Source: Microvirga aerophila (GTDB lineage: Bacteria; Pseudomonadota; Alphaproteobacteria; Rhizobiales; Beijerinckiaceae). From it: 41,322 nucleotides of DNA. The stretch is from assembly GCF_003332305.1 (NCBI RefSeq), contig NZ_QOIO01000051.1, positions 1 through 41,322 on the forward strand, in the 5' to 3' direction. The notes below the pieces were generated by a model. That model did no database searches and had not been told where the DNA came from. It saw only the letters and a program-made list of their open reading frames with translations. This document shows positions 24,198-32,544 of the stretch, piece by piece. How positions within the stretch are numbered: the first letter of the stretch is position 1; the number at the start of each line of letters is the position of its first letter. A program made the translations under genes and the position numbers.

Positions 24198-24644
24198 TCA
24201 CTCGCCGCCCGCCGCCCGGCGCGCCTCGATCTGGTTCAGTGCATCCACCACCGCATCGAAGGTCAGCAGAATGGAAGCGTGGCGGGCCTTGAAGTCCCGC
24301 ACGGGCTCGAGCACCTGAAGGTCGGCCCATTTGCCGGTCGGGGGCTCCCCGTTTTCCTTCAGCATCCGGGTTGCCGCTTCGCGGATCTGGCGCAGCTCTT
24401 CGGCGGTCGATCCCAAGACGTTCCGACCCATGATGGAAGATGAAGCTTGGCCGAGGGCGCAGGCCTTTACGTCATGCGCAAAGTCGGTCACAACATTTCC
24501 GTCAAGCTTGAGATCGACCGTTACGGTAGATCCGCATAACTTGGAACGTGCGGTCGCCGTGGCATCAGCCTGCTCCAGCCGCCCAAGATGCGGGATGCTG
24601 GCGGCGAGTTCGAGGATGCGGCGGTTGTACAGATCGTTCAGCAT
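24198..24644 (-). CDS. IscU/NifU-like iron-sulfur scaffold protein
   Basis: The product has 148 residues with the IscU N-terminal fold: LYNRRILELAASIPHLG at the start, SKLCGSTVTVDLK (first Cys) and VKACALGQASSSIMGRNVLG (second Cys). The third cluster-ligand Cys of IscU/SufU is absent: the matching place reads FKARHASILLTFDAV, with His-Ala-Ser, and the Asp after the first Cys is Ser. This is a variant common in alphaproteobacteria next to yidD, hisI and folE. It may hold a cluster in another way or serve another purpose. It is cotranscribed with yidD. Confidence 0.85.
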   Translation of the reverse strand: MLNDLYNRRILELAASIPHLGRLEQADATATARSKLCGSTVTVDLKLDGNVVTDFAHDVKACALGQASSSIMGRNVLGSTAEELRQIREAATRMLKENGEPPTGKWADLQVLEPVRDFKARHASILLTFDAVVDALNQIEARRAAGGE

Positions 24645-24791
24645 CGGCCTGACGGGGTGACAAGACAGGGCTACCTACCCAATATAGGCATACAAATCGA
24701 TTGCTGCGACTCGGCCAAGTCAAGTGCCTTACGCGGTGTAGTGGAAACGTCCAGGGCCGCGCGGCCCAGTAGAGTTGTAGAAAGGCTCCAC

Positions 24792-25427
24792 ATGAACGAT
24801 GTGGTTAAGTCCTTGTCCCCGCGTCTGCCCGCAGCCGCCGACAAGACCGCCGAACGTCCCACCAGGGAGGAAGCCGAAGCGGCTGTCCGCACCCTGATCC
24901 GCTGGGCGGGTGACGACCCGCAGCGAGAGGGCCTGCACGATACGCCCAAACGGGTCACGAAAGCCTTCCGGGAATTCTACTCCGGCTATCAGGACGATCC
25001 GAAGGAAGTCCTGAACAAGATCTTCGCCGAGGTCGAGGGCTACGACGATATCGTTCTGGTCCGCGACATACCGTTCTATTCGCATTGCGAGCACCACCTG
25101 GTGCCGTTCTATGGCATGACGCACATCGCCTATTATCCGACCAAAGGCGTCGTGGGCTTGTCCAAGCTTGCTCGCCTGGTGGAAGTCTATGCCAGGCGGC
25201 TGCAGACGCAGGAATCCATGACGGCGCAAATCGCCGCAGCCATGGAGGAAGCGCTCGAGCCGCGCGGCGTCGCCGTGATGATCGAGGCGGAGCATATGTG
25301 CATGTCCATGCGGGGCGTGCAGAAGGCCGGCGCCATGACGCTGACCACCCAGTTCACCGGCGCGTTCAAGAACGATCCGGCAGAGCAGGTGCGCTTCCTT
25401 ACGCTCGTCCGGCACGGCAAGGTCTGA
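24792..25427 (+). CDS. folE: GTP cyclohydrolase I
   Basis: It opens GTP to 7,8-dihydroneopterin triphosphate, the first step towards folate and queuosine-type cofactors. The 211-residue product has the zinc and active-site segments FYSHCEHHLVPFYGMTHIAY and KLARLVEVYARRLQTQE, and EHMCMSMRGVQKAGAMTLT with the third metal ligand Cys. This is the zinc-dependent FolE1 type. AAAGG 6 bases before ATG 24792 fixes the start. It is divergent from the IscU-like gene and precedes hisI on the same strand after 65 bases. Confidence 0.97.
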   Translation: MNDVVKSLSPRLPAAADKTAERPTREEAEAAVRTLIRWAGDDPQREGLHDTPKRVTKAFREFYSGYQDDPKEVLNKIFAEVEGYDDIVLVRDIPFYSHCEHHLVPFYGMTHIAYYPTKGVVGLSKLARLVEVYARRLQTQESMTAQIAAAMEEALEPRGVAVMIEAEHMCMSMRGVQKAGAMTLTTQFTGAFKNDPAEQVRFLTLVRHGKV

Positions 25428-25492
25428 GGCTTCCCGGCTGATACCAACGTCAAACCATCGATGGGCCGATACGGCTTCCCCCGAGATCACTC

Positions 25493-25903
25493 ATGTGCGC
25501 GATCAACACTTTTCCCGCTCCGGGCCCCAAGGCCGACCTTGAGGAGGGAACCGTCCTCTCTCCACGATTCGGAGCTGACGGATTGATCACCTGCGTGACG
25601 ACGGAAGCCACAACCGGCGAACTGCTCATGGTCGCGCACATGAACGCCGAGGCGCTCGCGAGAACCGTTCAAACCGGCGAGGCGTGGTATTGGTCGCGCT
25701 CCCGGCAAGAGCTGTGGCACAAGGGCGCAACAAGCGGACAGGTTCAGACGGTTGTCGAGATGCTGGTCGACTGCGACCAGGATGCCATCTGGCTCAAGGT
25801 GAAGGTCGCCGGCGACGGCGGCTGCTGCCATACGGGTCGGCAATCCTGCTTCTACCGAAAGATCGAAGTTACGCACGGAGAGACGAGGCTCGTCGTCGCG
25901 TAG
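25493..25903 (+). CDS. hisI: Phosphoribosyl-AMP cyclohydrolase
   Basis: Third step of histidine synthesis: opens the purine ring of phosphoribosyl-AMP. The 136-residue, single-domain form lacks the HisE part, as usual in alphaproteobacteria. Landmarks are MVAHMNAEAL, AWYWSRSRQELWHKGATSG, LVDCDQDAIWLKV (Mg-binding Asp) and GGCCHTGRQSCFYR (zinc Cys residues). It lies downstream of folE; other his genes are not in the window. Two small hairpins (25921-25936, 25974-25992) follow it before the transporter gene. Confidence 0.96.
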   Translation: MCAINTFPAPGPKADLEEGTVLSPRFGADGLITCVTTEATTGELLMVAHMNAEALARTVQTGEAWYWSRSRQELWHKGATSGQVQTVVEMLVDCDQDAIWLKVKVAGDGGCCHTGRQSCFYRKIEVTHGETRLVVA

Positions 25904-26026
25904 GCGCTCCGTTGCCCTTCCGGTCCCTTTGGACCGCGGGAGGCGTCGGACTCGCTCGCGTGTGACCGTCTCCCCTCGAAGCTTGGAGGGGTGGAAATCC
26001 CGCGCCTGGGGTTTAAGAACCTCTGG

Positions 26027-27172
26027 ATGAGACACAAAGACCTTCCCCTGGCGCGCGTCGCCGCGAGCGCGATCTTCTTCGGCAACGGGTTCGGCATCGG
26101 CACCTGGGCGGCCCAGCTGCCTCGGTTCAAGGCCGCGCTCGGCCTGTCGGATGGCCAGCTCAGCCTTGCGCTCCTGGCCTTTGCGCTTGGGGCGATCGTG
26201 CTCATGCCGATCGTCGGGTGGGTGACGGCCCATGTGGGCAGCCGAACAACCACGCTCGTGGCGGCCTTCGCCTTCGCGGCCGCTCTCGTTCTTCCAGGTC
26301 TTGCCACTAGCCTTCCCTTTTTCGTGGCCGCCTCGCTGCTGGCCGGAGCCTGCAACGGGGCCATGGACGTCTCCATGAACACCAACGCCACCGTGGTGGA
26401 GCGCGCCTGGAGCCAGCCAATCATGTCGTCGTTCCATGCCTTCTTCAGCCTCGGGGGTCTCGCGGGAGCGGCCAGCTCGGGCCTTCTGATTTCCGTCGGT
26501 CTCGACATCCTCCCGACCCTGCTGCTGGCCTGCCTCGGCATGGGAGCGCTCTTTCTGGCAGTGTCGTTCTGGACCCTAAACGAGGCCGAGAAGGCCACCG
26601 ATGGGCATGGTTTTGCCTGGCCGCGCGGAGCAATCGTGGGCCTCGCCTTCGTGACCATGCTGTGCCTCCTGGTGGAGGGGGCCATGGCCGATTGGACGGC
26701 GATCTACCTCCAGACCGTCACTGGGGCGTCCCTGGAGACTGCGGTGGCAGGCTTCGTGGGCTTTTCCCTCACCATGACGATCTGCCGGTTCATGGGCGAC
26801 TTCGTTGTGCGCCGTCTGGGCCGCATCCGCACCGTCCAACTAGGTGGCCTTCTGGCGGCGCTCGGCATCGCACTCGCCATGGGCGTGCCGCAGCCCTTCC
26901 CGGCCACGATCGGCTTTGCCTTGGTGGGGCTGGGCCTCGCGAACACCGTTCCGGTGCTGTTCAGCACCGCCGGCGAGACCAAGGGCGTTGCTCCCAGCAT
27001 CGGCGTCGCCATGGTGGCAACGCTCGGCTATGCGGGCCTGTTGCTGGGCCCTCCTCTCATCGGCTTCGGCGGTGACGCCATCGGCCTGCGCCCGGCCCTG
27101 AGCCTGCTCATCATTTGCGCCGTCACGATCATCCTCTTGTCCCAACGCACCCTGCGTCCGGCCACTGTTTAG
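26027..27172 (+). CDS. Major facilitator superfamily transporter (YbjJ-like)
   Basis: The 381-residue inner-membrane protein has 12 predicted helices. Its start, AIFFGNGFGIGTWAAQLPRFKAALGLSDGQLSLALL, is typical of the MFS group around E. coli YbjJ, followed by GACNGAMDVSMNTNA in helix 4-5 and SFHAFFSLGGLAGAA. The substrate is unknown; sugars or small metabolites are guesses. A GTG at 25991 is in frame but its GGAGG is too close, so ATG 26027 is preferred, though neither is certain. A 10-base inverted repeat covers the stop codon (27154-27186). Confidence 0.85.
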   Translation: MRHKDLPLARVAASAIFFGNGFGIGTWAAQLPRFKAALGLSDGQLSLALLAFALGAIVLMPIVGWVTAHVGSRTTTLVAAFAFAAALVLPGLATSLPFFVAASLLAGACNGAMDVSMNTNATVVERAWSQPIMSSFHAFFSLGGLAGAASSGLLISVGLDILPTLLLACLGMGALFLAVSFWTLNEAEKATDGHGFAWPRGAIVGLAFVTMLCLLVEGAMADWTAIYLQTVTGASLETAVAGFVGFSLTMTICRFMGDFVVRRLGRIRTVQLGGLLAALGIALAMGVPQPFPATIGFALVGLGLANTVPVLFSTAGETKGVAPSIGVAMVATLGYAGLLLGPPLIGFGGDAIGLRPALSLLIICAVTIILLSQRTLRPATV

Positions 27173-27186
27173 TTTCGGCCGGACGC
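27154..27186. terminator. Inverted repeat over the stop codon of the transporter gene
   Basis: GCGTCCGGCC (27154-27163) and GGCCGGACGC (27177-27186) form a perfect 10-base stem with a 13-base loop that contains the TAG stop. There is no T-run. It may act as a terminator or mRNA 3' end. Confidence 0.4.
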
Positions 27187-27267
27187 CCTAAATGAAACTT
27201 TGAGGCATCGTTCATCAGGTCTTCACGGTTGAGGCCCGAAGATCGAAGGGCCTTGGAGTGTGCAGTC

Positions 27268-28275
27268 ATGTTGTGGGACGGTATTGCCCGGCGCAGCGCC
27301 GGGTCAGGTGGCGGTGGGGGAACAACCGAAATGCATGCGCCGGTCGAGCGCGACCCCAGGACGAGGCTCAAGATTGGACTGGCGCTCGGCGGCGGCGCCG
27401 CGCGGGGCTGGTCCCATATCGGCGTCATGCGGGTGCTCGCAGAGGCCGGGATCGCACCGGATGTGATCGCGGGCTCGTCCATCGGAGCCGTCGTGGGAGG
27501 CTGCTACGCTGCCGGAAAGCTCGACGAACTCGAGACCTTCGCCCTTTCCCTGACGAAGCGCCGGGTCATGGGTCTGCTCGACTTCCACATCGCCGGCTCC
27601 GGGCTCATCGCGGGCGGACGCCTGCAACGGCTTCTCGAGCAGGATCTCACGGACCAGCGGGTCGAGTCCCTTCCCGTCAAGTTCTGCACCATCGCCACGG
27701 AGCTTTCCAGCGGCCACGAGATCTGGCTGACCCGCGGCCCCCTCGTCCAGGCCATGCGCGCATCCTATGCGCTGCCGGGCATCTTCAACCCGGTCATGAT
27801 CGGCGGGCGCTGGCTTATGGACGGCGCGCTGGTCAACCCGATTCCCATCACGGCCGCCCGCGCGCTCGGGGCGGAGATCGTGATCTGCGTCAACCTCAAC
27901 GGGGAAGTCCGCGTCCGCGGAACGGTCATCCAGTCCTACGATGCGGAAACGGCCATCGAGCAGGAGATCGACGAGGCTATCGAGGCTCCCCGCCGATGGG
28001 GCATCTTCCCGGCGGCCCGGGCCGAAAAGCCCCGCAGGCCTAACGCCCCGGGATTCGCAAGCGTGATGGTCGATGCCTTCAACATCACCCAGGACAGGAT
28101 CGCGCGCTCGCGCCTGGCGGGCGACCCGCCGGACGTCATGATCGCTCCGAAGCTGGCCAAGATGGGTCTGTTCGAATTCCACCGGGCGGAGGAATGCATC
28201 GCGCTTGGACGCCAGGCGACCGAGCGCGCCCTGCCGGACATCATGGAAATCCTGCAGGAAGCGCAGGCCGTGTGA
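27268..28275 (+). CDS. Patatin-like phospholipase (RssA-like)
   Basis: A 335-residue serine hydrolase with the full catalytic set: oxyanion loop GGGAARGWSHIGV (41-53), nucleophile GSSIG with S71, and the D185-G186 dyad in WLMDGALVNP. Such enzymes cleave acyl groups from membrane lipids. There is no signal peptide. The first 32 residues are Gly-rich and variable; ATG 27331 with GGGGG 10 bases upstream is an alternative start that would give a core-sized protein. The C-terminal 100 residues contain DRIARSRLAGDPPDVMIAP, typical of RssA-like proteins. It ends directly against the stop of the convergent CBS gene. Confidence 0.88.
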   Translation: MLWDGIARRSAGSGGGGGTTEMHAPVERDPRTRLKIGLALGGGAARGWSHIGVMRVLAEAGIAPDVIAGSSIGAVVGGCYAAGKLDELETFALSLTKRRVMGLLDFHIAGSGLIAGGRLQRLLEQDLTDQRVESLPVKFCTIATELSSGHEIWLTRGPLVQAMRASYALPGIFNPVMIGGRWLMDGALVNPIPITAARALGAEIVICVNLNGEVRVRGTVIQSYDAETAIEQEIDEAIEAPRRWGIFPAARAEKPRRPNAPGFASVMVDAFNITQDRIARSRLAGDPPDVMIAPKLAKMGLFEFHRAEECIALGRQATERALPDIMEILQEAQAV

Positions 28276-28707
28276 TCACGCGGTAGCGATGTATTCCTTG
28301 ATCGCCTGAGCCTCCGCCTCGATCTCCTCCAGGCGAAGCTTCACCACGTCGCCGATGGACACGATGCCCATGAGGGACCCGTTCTCGACAACGGGAACGT
28401 GACGGAATTTTTCCCGGGTCATGATTTCCATAATGTCGTTGATCTGGGTCTTCGTGGTGCAAGTGACGACCCTCTCGGTCATGAAGCGCGATACCGGCTC
28501 CGAGAGCGCCTGGGCGCCGTGATCCGAGATGGCTCGGACGATGTCCCGCTCCGAGACAATCCCCGAGACAGGCTGCCGGTCGTCGCAAACCAGAAGCGCG
28601 CCGATCTTTCGATCCGACAGGAGCTTGGCCGCTTCGCCGAGCGTACGATCCGGCTCGATGCTGACCACGTTGTTTCCTTTGATCGAAAGGATTCGGTTCA
28701 CGATCAT
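28276..28707 (-). CDS. Two-CBS domain protein
   Basis: The 143-residue product is entirely a CBS pair: RILSIKGNNVVSIEPDRTLG, GALLVCDDRQPVSGIVSERD (first domain) and FMTERVVTCTTKTQIND, HVPVVENGSLMGIVSIGDVV (second domain), closed by a helix (EEIEAEAQAIKEYIATA). Stand-alone CBS pairs bind AMP, ATP or similar ligands and regulate other proteins; the partner is unknown. GGGAGG 6 bases before ATG 28707 fixes the start. It is much like the CBS half of the CBS-BON protein at 20043, but shares no fused domain. Confidence 0.92.
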   Translation of the reverse strand: MIVNRILSIKGNNVVSIEPDRTLGEAAKLLSDRKIGALLVCDDRQPVSGIVSERDIVRAISDHGAQALSEPVSRFMTERVVTCTTKTQINDIMEIMTREKFRHVPVVENGSLMGIVSIGDVVKLRLEEIEAEAQAIKEYIATA

Positions 28708-28842
28708 GTTCGCCTCCCTCAAGCGCACAGCAGAGGCTTTCATCCTCCGCATCGGCAATGCCGAGAACGCGTTTCACCTCCCGTGACGGCCGGGACATGA
28801 CCCTGCGTCGTCCGGTTATGATCCGGCGAAAAGGCGCTGGTT

Positions 28843-29664
28843 TCAAGCCGAGATGCGGCCGGGACGGGTCGGGAGAGGGTCGAGAAGCGGGAAAAGCGCC
28901 AACCCTACGAGAAAACCGCCGATATGAGCCTCCCAGGCGATGCTGGCATCGGTGACGCCGACGGGCTGCACGAACGCAAAGACGTAATTGGCCACGAACC
29001 AAACGCCCAGGAAGATCAGCACCTGCCGGTTGCGCACGATATCGGCCAAACCTTCCCTGAGGCGCTCGTGCGGCTGCGTCATTCGACCTTCCTCGACGAG
29101 CCAGTCCGCCGGCGCGAACATGAACCAGGATGCCGCCGCCATCATGCCGGATACGGCCGCCGATGCGCCGATCATCGGCAGGACCTGCAAAGGGTTGACG
29201 ATCGTATACAGGATCGCGCCCCCCAAAGCGGATGCCGCCGCTAGGCTGAAGAAGCGCCAGGCCCCACATCGTCTGGCGATCGGCGTTCCGAAGGCCGCAA
29301 GCCAGACGCAGTTGATCAGCACGTGCGCCCAGGAGCCGTGCAGAAAAGCGTAGGTGAGGCCGGTCCAGGGACGGCCCTCCCCCTCGTTGAGAACGTACTG
29401 AGCCAGCATCGAAAGCGGAGACAAGGCCTCGTCAGGAACGCTTCCCTTAAGGGAGTTTATCACCTCTTCGGCTTGAACGCCTCCGAAGGCCACCGACCAC
29501 CGGGCAGGAATGACCGCCCAATCGATGATCAGCTGGAAATCCGTGTCCTCCGACAGAAGCAGGCGCCCGGCGTGAATAGCCACGAGGGCGAGCACGCCGA
29601 AAGCGACGGCGGCCGGAAGGTTGAGGATGGGTTCGCGGGCCGGACGGGTCGTGCTGGATCTCAT
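28843..29664 (-). CDS. Rhomboid family intramembrane serine protease
   Basis: A 273-residue protein with about six helices. Active-site landmarks are FLHGSWAHVLINCVWLAAFG (H109, H114, N118), IGASAAVSGMMAA with the nucleophile S168 in a GASA instead of the usual GASG context, and AWEAHIGGFLVG with the catalytic H247. A soluble loop sits between helices 1 and 2 (about 38-95) and another after helix 4 (188-212). It cleaves membrane proteins; the substrate is unknown. It is divergent from the peptidase gene at 29966 with 301 bases in between, which hold promoters for both. Confidence 0.88.
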   Translation of the reverse strand: MRSSTTRPAREPILNLPAAVAFGVLALVAIHAGRLLLSEDTDFQLIIDWAVIPARWSVAFGGVQAEEVINSLKGSVPDEALSPLSMLAQYVLNEGEGRPWTGLTYAFLHGSWAHVLINCVWLAAFGTPIARRCGAWRFFSLAAASALGGAILYTIVNPLQVLPMIGASAAVSGMMAAASWFMFAPADWLVEEGRMTQPHERLREGLADIVRNRQVLIFLGVWFVANYVFAFVQPVGVTDASIAWEAHIGGFLVGLALFPLLDPLPTRPGRISA

Positions 29665-29857
29665 GGGATCTTTTCATGTCCGATTGCGCATCGCACCGCA
29701 ATCGGACACTTTAAGGACGATAGGACGACGGTCTAAGGCCGATTCCCGCGATTCGCCGAATCATGCCTGTTCTTTAAGCCGGATGCACTGACTCGAAGCA
29801 GTTGACGCTACGGCAGGAATGGCCACCTAACCCAAAAGAATTTTTATTAACCTTAAT

Positions 29858-29883
29858 GGAACCAACGCCGAGCGCGACGCGTT
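29858..29883 (+). promoter_or_regulatory. EcfG-type (general stress) promoter candidate
   Basis: GGAAC (29858-29862) and CGTT (29880-29883) are 17 bases apart, fitting the sigma-EcfG consensus of alphaproteobacteria. It lies 83 bases before the start of the transglutaminase-like peptidase gene, a reasonable distance. The match is exact, but a chance hit is possible. Confidence 0.4.
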
Positions 29884-29965
29884 AACCCACCCTTTACTTT
29901 CCTCTTGAGCCCGCAATTCAACCGTGTCAGCTTAGTTAAAAGAACATTAACTTAGCTGGTGGGGC

Positions 29966-30646
29966 ATGCGGCAAGGTTTTTTCAAGCGGTTCGATCTTTG
30001 TGGCCTAAGGGCGAAGGCGCTCACGGCCAAGTTCGTTAAAACGGCTGTTTTCAGCCTTTCCGTGGCATTTTTGAGCACGCCGGCACAGGCGCAAACCCTC
30101 GCCGCTCTCCCGAGCGCCAGCAACCCAATCGTTAATAAGGGTACGGCCAAGCCGATTCAGGGCTGGGTCAAGTTCTGCGAGAAGTTCCCGTCCGAGTGCT
30201 CCGTGAACCGCGCGGAACCGGAGGTCGTCGAGCTGACGCCCCAGATCTGGAAGTCAATCGTTTCCGTGAACCAGCGGGTGAACTCTTCCATCAAGGCCAT
30301 CACGGACGCGGATCAATGGGGTGTCGTCGACGTGTGGGGCTTTCCCGATACTGGCAAGGGCGATTGCGAGGACTACCAGCTCCTCAAGCGCCGGATCCTG
30401 TCGGAGAGTGGCCTGTCGCGCCGGGCCATGCGCATGACGGTCGTGATCGACGAACTGGGCGAAGGACACGCGGTTCTGGTGATTCGCACCAGCCAGGGCG
30501 ACTACGTCCTGGACAACAAGACCTCGTCGGTCCTGCCTTGGCACCGCACCGGCTACGTTTTCGTCAAGCGGGAAAGTCAGGAGACGGTTGGCTGGGTGTC
30601 GCTCGGCGGCATCACGTCCTCGCCGACCACGACGGCGAACCGCTGA
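29966..30646 (+). CDS. Bacterial transglutaminase-like cysteine peptidase (BTLCP)
   Basis: An exported protein of 226 residues. The signal region is long (about residues 24-43, ending TPAQAQ). The catalytic triad of the PF06035-type family is clear: C134 in GDCEDYQLLKR, H168 in GEGHAVLVIR and D183 in YVLDNKT. These periplasmic proteins resemble LapG, which releases biofilm adhesins in a c-di-GMP-controlled way. Here no lapD or adhesin gene is adjacent, and LapG-type calcium residues cannot be judged by eye. A probable stress promoter lies upstream and a strong hairpin downstream. Confidence 0.9.
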   Translation: MRQGFFKRFDLCGLRAKALTAKFVKTAVFSLSVAFLSTPAQAQTLAALPSASNPIVNKGTAKPIQGWVKFCEKFPSECSVNRAEPEVVELTPQIWKSIVSVNQRVNSSIKAITDADQWGVVDVWGFPDTGKGDCEDYQLLKRRILSESGLSRRAMRMTVVIDELGEGHAVLVIRTSQGDYVLDNKTSSVLPWHRTGYVFVKRESQETVGWVSLGGITSSPTTTANR

Positions 30647-30671
30647 CGGCGAAATCCCGAGACCACGACAG

Positions 30672-30695
30672 GAAGCGGATCAATCGATCCGCTTC
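30672..30695. terminator. Bidirectional terminator hairpin
   Basis: GAAGCGGATC (30672-30681) and GATCCGCTTC (30686-30695) form a perfect 10-base stem with a 4-base loop between convergent genes; ATTGCTTTT follows on the plus strand. The last codons of the carbonic anhydrase-like gene are part of the stem. Confidence 0.6.
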
Positions 30696-31210
30696 ATTGC
30701 TTTTGCGAAGCGCTTCCAGTTTTCCACATAGTGCCGGGTGGACCATCGCAGCCGCTCGATGGCATCGTCGTCCAGCACCCTGATGGCTTTGGCCGGCGTC
30801 CCGACAATCAATGAATTGTCCGGGAATTCCTTGCCTTCCGTGACGAGCGCGCTGGCGCCCACGAGGCAATTCCGGCCGATGCGCGCATGGTTGAGGATCG
30901 TGGCTCCCATCCCAATCAGCGAATTCTCGCCGATCGTGCATCCATGCAGGATCGCGTGATGGCCGATGGTGCACCCTGCGCCGACGCTGAGCGGAGCGCC
31001 CTCATCCGTGTGGAGCAGCGCGCCCTCCTGAATATTGGTGGCGTCCCCGATATCGATCAGCTCGTTGTCGCCCCGAAGAACGGCCCCGAACCAGATCCCG
31101 ACATCGAGTCCGAGCCGGACCCTGCCGATCACATGGGCATCGGGAGCGATCCAGTAGCGGCCCTGCTCGGGAAGGACCGGGGTGATCTCATCTAGGCTGT
31201 AGACCGGCAT
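30680..31210 (-). CDS. Gamma-carbonic anhydrase-like protein
   Basis: The 176-residue product is a left-handed beta-helix made of hexapeptide repeats (VIGRVRLGLDVGIWFGAVLRGD, IGHHAILHGCTIGENSLIGM, VGASALVTEGKEF). The three metal-ligand histidines expected in this family are in place: H67 (LLHTDEG), H84 and H89 (GHHAILHG). YrdA/CaiE-like members with these ligands may hydrate CO2, although activity is often not shown. It lies 85 bases behind DUF3126 on the same strand, forming a run with cysE. The ribosome binding site of ATG 31210 is weak, suggesting read-through from the upstream genes. Confidence 0.92.
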   Translation of the reverse strand: MPVYSLDEITPVLPEQGRYWIAPDAHVIGRVRLGLDVGIWFGAVLRGDNELIDIGDATNIQEGALLHTDEGAPLSVGAGCTIGHHAILHGCTIGENSLIGMGATILNHARIGRNCLVGASALVTEGKEFPDNSLIVGTPAKAIRVLDDDAIERLRWSTRHYVENWKRFAKAMKRID

Positions 31211-31295
31211 CTGGTTTTCGGAATGTTGGAGTGGCCGCAGGCGCGGGGGGCTGCAGCAGGATCCTCGTTCGAGAATTCTGCTGCGAATGGCCCGG

Positions 31296-31508
31296 TCAGT
31301 CCTCGAGGTCCGTGTCGAGGATCGCCATGGTGAAGTTGAAGGAGCGATCGCCGTCCTCGTCATCCACGAACAGAACGCCGACGAACTCTTCGCCGATATA
31401 AACTTCCGCCGAATCGGTCTTCTTGGGACGACCGACCACGCGGATCGAGTGGTTCGCAAAAGTCTGGCGCAGGTACCGCTCGACTTTCGCCATCTCCGTC
31501 TTATCCAC
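31296..31508 (-). CDS. DUF3126 family protein
   Basis: A small protein of 70 residues with the typical text KVERYLRQTFANHSIRVV, AEVYIGEEFVGVLFVDDEDG and SFNFTMAILDTDLED. The family is limited to alphaproteobacteria, usually sits right after cysE, and has no known function. The start is GTG 31508 with AAAGGG 6 bases upstream. Distance to cysE is 93 bases, to the gamma-carbonic anhydrase gene 85 bases. Confidence 0.92.
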   Translation of the reverse strand: MDKTEMAKVERYLRQTFANHSIRVVGRPKKTDSAEVYIGEEFVGVLFVDDEDGDRSFNFTMAILDTDLED

Positions 31509-31601
31509 TACAAACCCTTTCTACGTTTCACGGGTGCAGGCATTGCCATGCCCGGCCAACGCGGGCAAGCAGCGTTAGGTCCTGAAATCGGATAGGAACC
31601 G

Positions 31602-32438
31602 TCAGATCCCTTCCATCTCCGAGAGGAAGTGGTCCATGGATCTTGCAGGCTCGGCGCAACCGGCGCTGCCGATGACCTTGGCCGGGACGCCCGCCACGGT
31701 CGCGTTGTTGGGAACAGGCTTCAGCACCACGGACCCTGCCGCGACCCGGGCGCAATGGCCGACCTCGATGTTGCCGAGGATCTTGGCGCCGGCTCCGATC
31801 AGCACCCCGTGCCGGATTTTCGGATGGCGGTCCCCCCGCTCCTTGCCTGTCCCGCCGAGGGTCACGTTCTGAAGCATCGAGACATTGTCCTCGATCACGG
31901 CCGTCGAGCCGACCACCAGTCCCGTTGCATGGTCGAGGAAGATGCCGCGACCGATTCGGGCCCCAGGATGAATGTCGGTCTGGAAGACTTCCGAGGAGCG
32001 GCTTTGCAGGTAGAGGGCAAAGTCCTGCCGATCCCGACGCCAGAGCCAATGAGCCAGTCGATGGGTCTGGATGGCGTGGAATCCCTTGAAATACAGCACC
32101 GGCTCGATCACCCGGGAGGCCGCTGGATCACGGTCGAGGACGGCATTGATGTCCGCCCGGAACGCCGCCCCCAGGGAGGGATCGCTCTCGACCGCCTCCT
32201 GAAAGGCCTGCTCGATCAAATCGGCCGCAAGGGACGGGTGGGCCAGACGACCGGCGACCCGGTGTATCACGACGGCCTCGAGGCTCGGCTGTTGGAGGAT
32301 AGAACCCAGTACGACGCCCGCAAGAGCCGGCTCCTCAACGACGATCGCCTCGGCCTCTCGCTTCAGCCGGTCCCAGAGAGGATCGAGGGTCGCAGCGACC
32401 TGATCCGCTGCCCCGGGCTTCATGTGAAACTGTGCCAT
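31602..32438 (-). CDS. cysE: Serine O-acetyltransferase
   Basis: This enzyme transfers acetyl from acetyl-CoA to serine, giving O-acetylserine for cysteine synthesis. The 278-residue product has the helical N-terminal domain (LWDRLKREAEAIVVEEPALAG, RDPAASRVIEPVLYFKGFHAIQTHRLAHWLW) and the beta-helix with DIHPGARIGRGIFLDHATG (catalytic Asp/His), SMLQNVTLGGTGKERGDRHP and VPAKVIG at the end. GGAG 7 bases before ATG 32438 fixes the start. The tail after 256 is long and ends MEGI, short of the usual regulatory Ile end. It heads the run with DUF3126. Confidence 0.95.
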   Translation of the reverse strand: MAQFHMKPGAADQVAATLDPLWDRLKREAEAIVVEEPALAGVVLGSILQQPSLEAVVIHRVAGRLAHPSLAADLIEQAFQEAVESDPSLGAAFRADINAVLDRDPAASRVIEPVLYFKGFHAIQTHRLAHWLWRRDRQDFALYLQSRSSEVFQTDIHPGARIGRGIFLDHATGLVVGSTAVIEDNVSMLQNVTLGGTGKERGDRHPKIRHGVLIGAGAKILGNIEVGHCARVAAGSVVLKPVPNNATVAGVPAKVIGSAGCAEPARSMDHFLSEMEGI

Positions 32439-32544
32439 GATCGTCTCCTGCAGGCGCTATAGGCCTTAGACCCTGCCGGTGCTTGGCCGGTAAAGGTAAC
32501 ATAAATAAGAACTCGCCGCTCCTTACCCTAGATCCTGTTGTGCC

